Source: JAIRTY01 sp050257395 (lineage in GTDB: Bacteria > Actinomycetota > Actinomycetes > Streptosporangiales > Streptosporangiaceae). From it: a stretch of 30,826 nt of DNA. Within the stretch, counting starts at the first letter, position 1. Every line of letters begins with the position of its first letter. Shown here one piece after another: positions 30,565-30,826 of this stretch. A model generated the notes under the pieces. That model had not been told where the DNA came from. It saw only the letters and a list, made by a program, of their open reading frames with translations, and did no database searches. The position numbers and the translations under genes were made by a program. Location: assembly GCA_050257395.1 (NCBI GenBank), contig JBLMWU010000271.1, positions 1 through 30,826 of the forward strand, given 5' to 3'.

Positions 30565-30724
30565 CCCGGCCCGGGCCCTGGCGGGTTGTGATGCAGCACA
30601 TGAGGACTTCCGGCCGGAACGGGCCCGCGCGCCGCCGGGTGCGCCGGGGCGCCGGCGCCGCAGCGGGCAGGGCAGCCGGCGGGCTGCCTCCGGCCGGCGG
30701 GAGATCAGAGGGAAAGGGGTGACG

Positions 30725-30826
30725 ATGAGTCGCCAGAGCGTGGCCAAGGCCCACCAGAAGATCCAGGAGCTCGCCTGGGAACCCATGTACCACGAGCCGG
30801 TTTCCCACTACGGGACCGACTACACG
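30725..30826 (+). CDS. prmA: Propane/phenol-type binuclear iron monooxygenase, large hydroxylase subunit, N-terminus only
   Basis: The 34 codons before the window edge encode MSRQSVAKAHQKIQELAWEP then MYHEPVSHYGTDYT. This matches the start of PrmA/MimA, the alpha subunit of the actinobacterial soluble di-iron propane/phenol monooxygenase (typical start MSRQSLTKAH-K-I-x-E-L-x-W-E-P, then T-x-Y-G-T-D-Y-T). The enzyme hydroxylates propane, acetone or phenol with O2 and NADH via its reductase. GGAAAGGGGTG at 30711-30721 is the ribosome binding site. Di-iron ligands lie beyond the edge. A MimR-type dyad lies 160 bases upstream. prmA and mimA are orthologous names; substrate cannot be told from this fragment. 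Confidence 0.8.
   Translation, partial: MSRQSVAKAHQKIQELAWEPMYHEPVSHYGTDYT

Noticed and set aside
1..30826. CRISPR array, tRNA, rRNA or phage defence cassette
   Set aside because: No spaced direct repeats, no cloverleaf or rRNA sequence and no Cas, restriction or toxin-antitoxin gene was seen. The isolated tnpB fragment alone is not a defence system.

Overview
The window is very GC-rich with strong third-position GC bias. It carries GTG and TTG starts, several apparently leaderless genes, a SAV2177-type S-adenosyl methyltransferase, two-unit 'secreted repeat' lipoprotein, DUF2236/MpaB protein and MimR-type regulator. Together these point to a soil actinomycete (filamentous Streptosporangiales/Frankiales/Catenulisporales-like). 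The genus cannot be fixed from this sequence. No rRNA, tRNA or CRISPR array is visible.

Left edge (1-4900): the first codons of a tnpB-type IS605/IS607 gene point leftward off the window. Next to it is a compact ligA-ligB-ligC operon for protocatechuate 4,5-(meta) cleavage, which is unusual for Gram-positive bacteria. Its 3' end overlaps a convergent AAA+ ATPase gene, followed by a SAV2177-type methyltransferase gene. Middle-left (5000-11880): mostly single-gene units. These are a PGPGW membrane protein, a SnoaL-like protein, an EamA exporter behind a fused alpha/beta 2-oxoacid dehydrogenase E1, a histidine phosphatase, an esterase and a lipoprotein.

Centre (11885-18894): a catabolic uptake module. 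A FadR/GntR repressor is divergent from an operon of a FAH-family hydrolase, a branched-chain-type solute-binding lipoprotein, LivH, a LivM-LivG fusion and LivF. The intergenic region holds a well-placed promoter (TTGACC-18-TATGCT), a TGTATACA palindrome in its spacer and three CAACCAATC repeats. A 19-bp perfect stem separates the binding-protein gene from the permease genes, probably setting relative expression.

Right (18900-28270): housekeeping and accessory single genes. These are a lipid/diacylglycerol kinase, a four-helix membrane protein, CutA, an MpaB-family oxygenase, an alpha/beta hydrolase divergent from an ArsR-like regulator with paired dyads, a dienelactone hydrolase, a tandem-XRE protein, an S9 peptidase and a small conserved protein.

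Right edge (28271-30826): a MimR/AcoR-type activator is divergent from a small 82-aa gene and the first 34 codons of a propane/phenol-type binuclear iron monooxygenase large subunit (prmA/mimA). Matching GTCTCA-N3-TGAGA dyads lie in front of both rightward genes. The strongest leads are the operator architecture at 12609-12731, the MimR boxes with the unexplained small gene, the degenerate ATPase motifs of the MimR protein, the actinobacterial lig operon beside a transposon end, and the recurrent leaderless promoter pattern.
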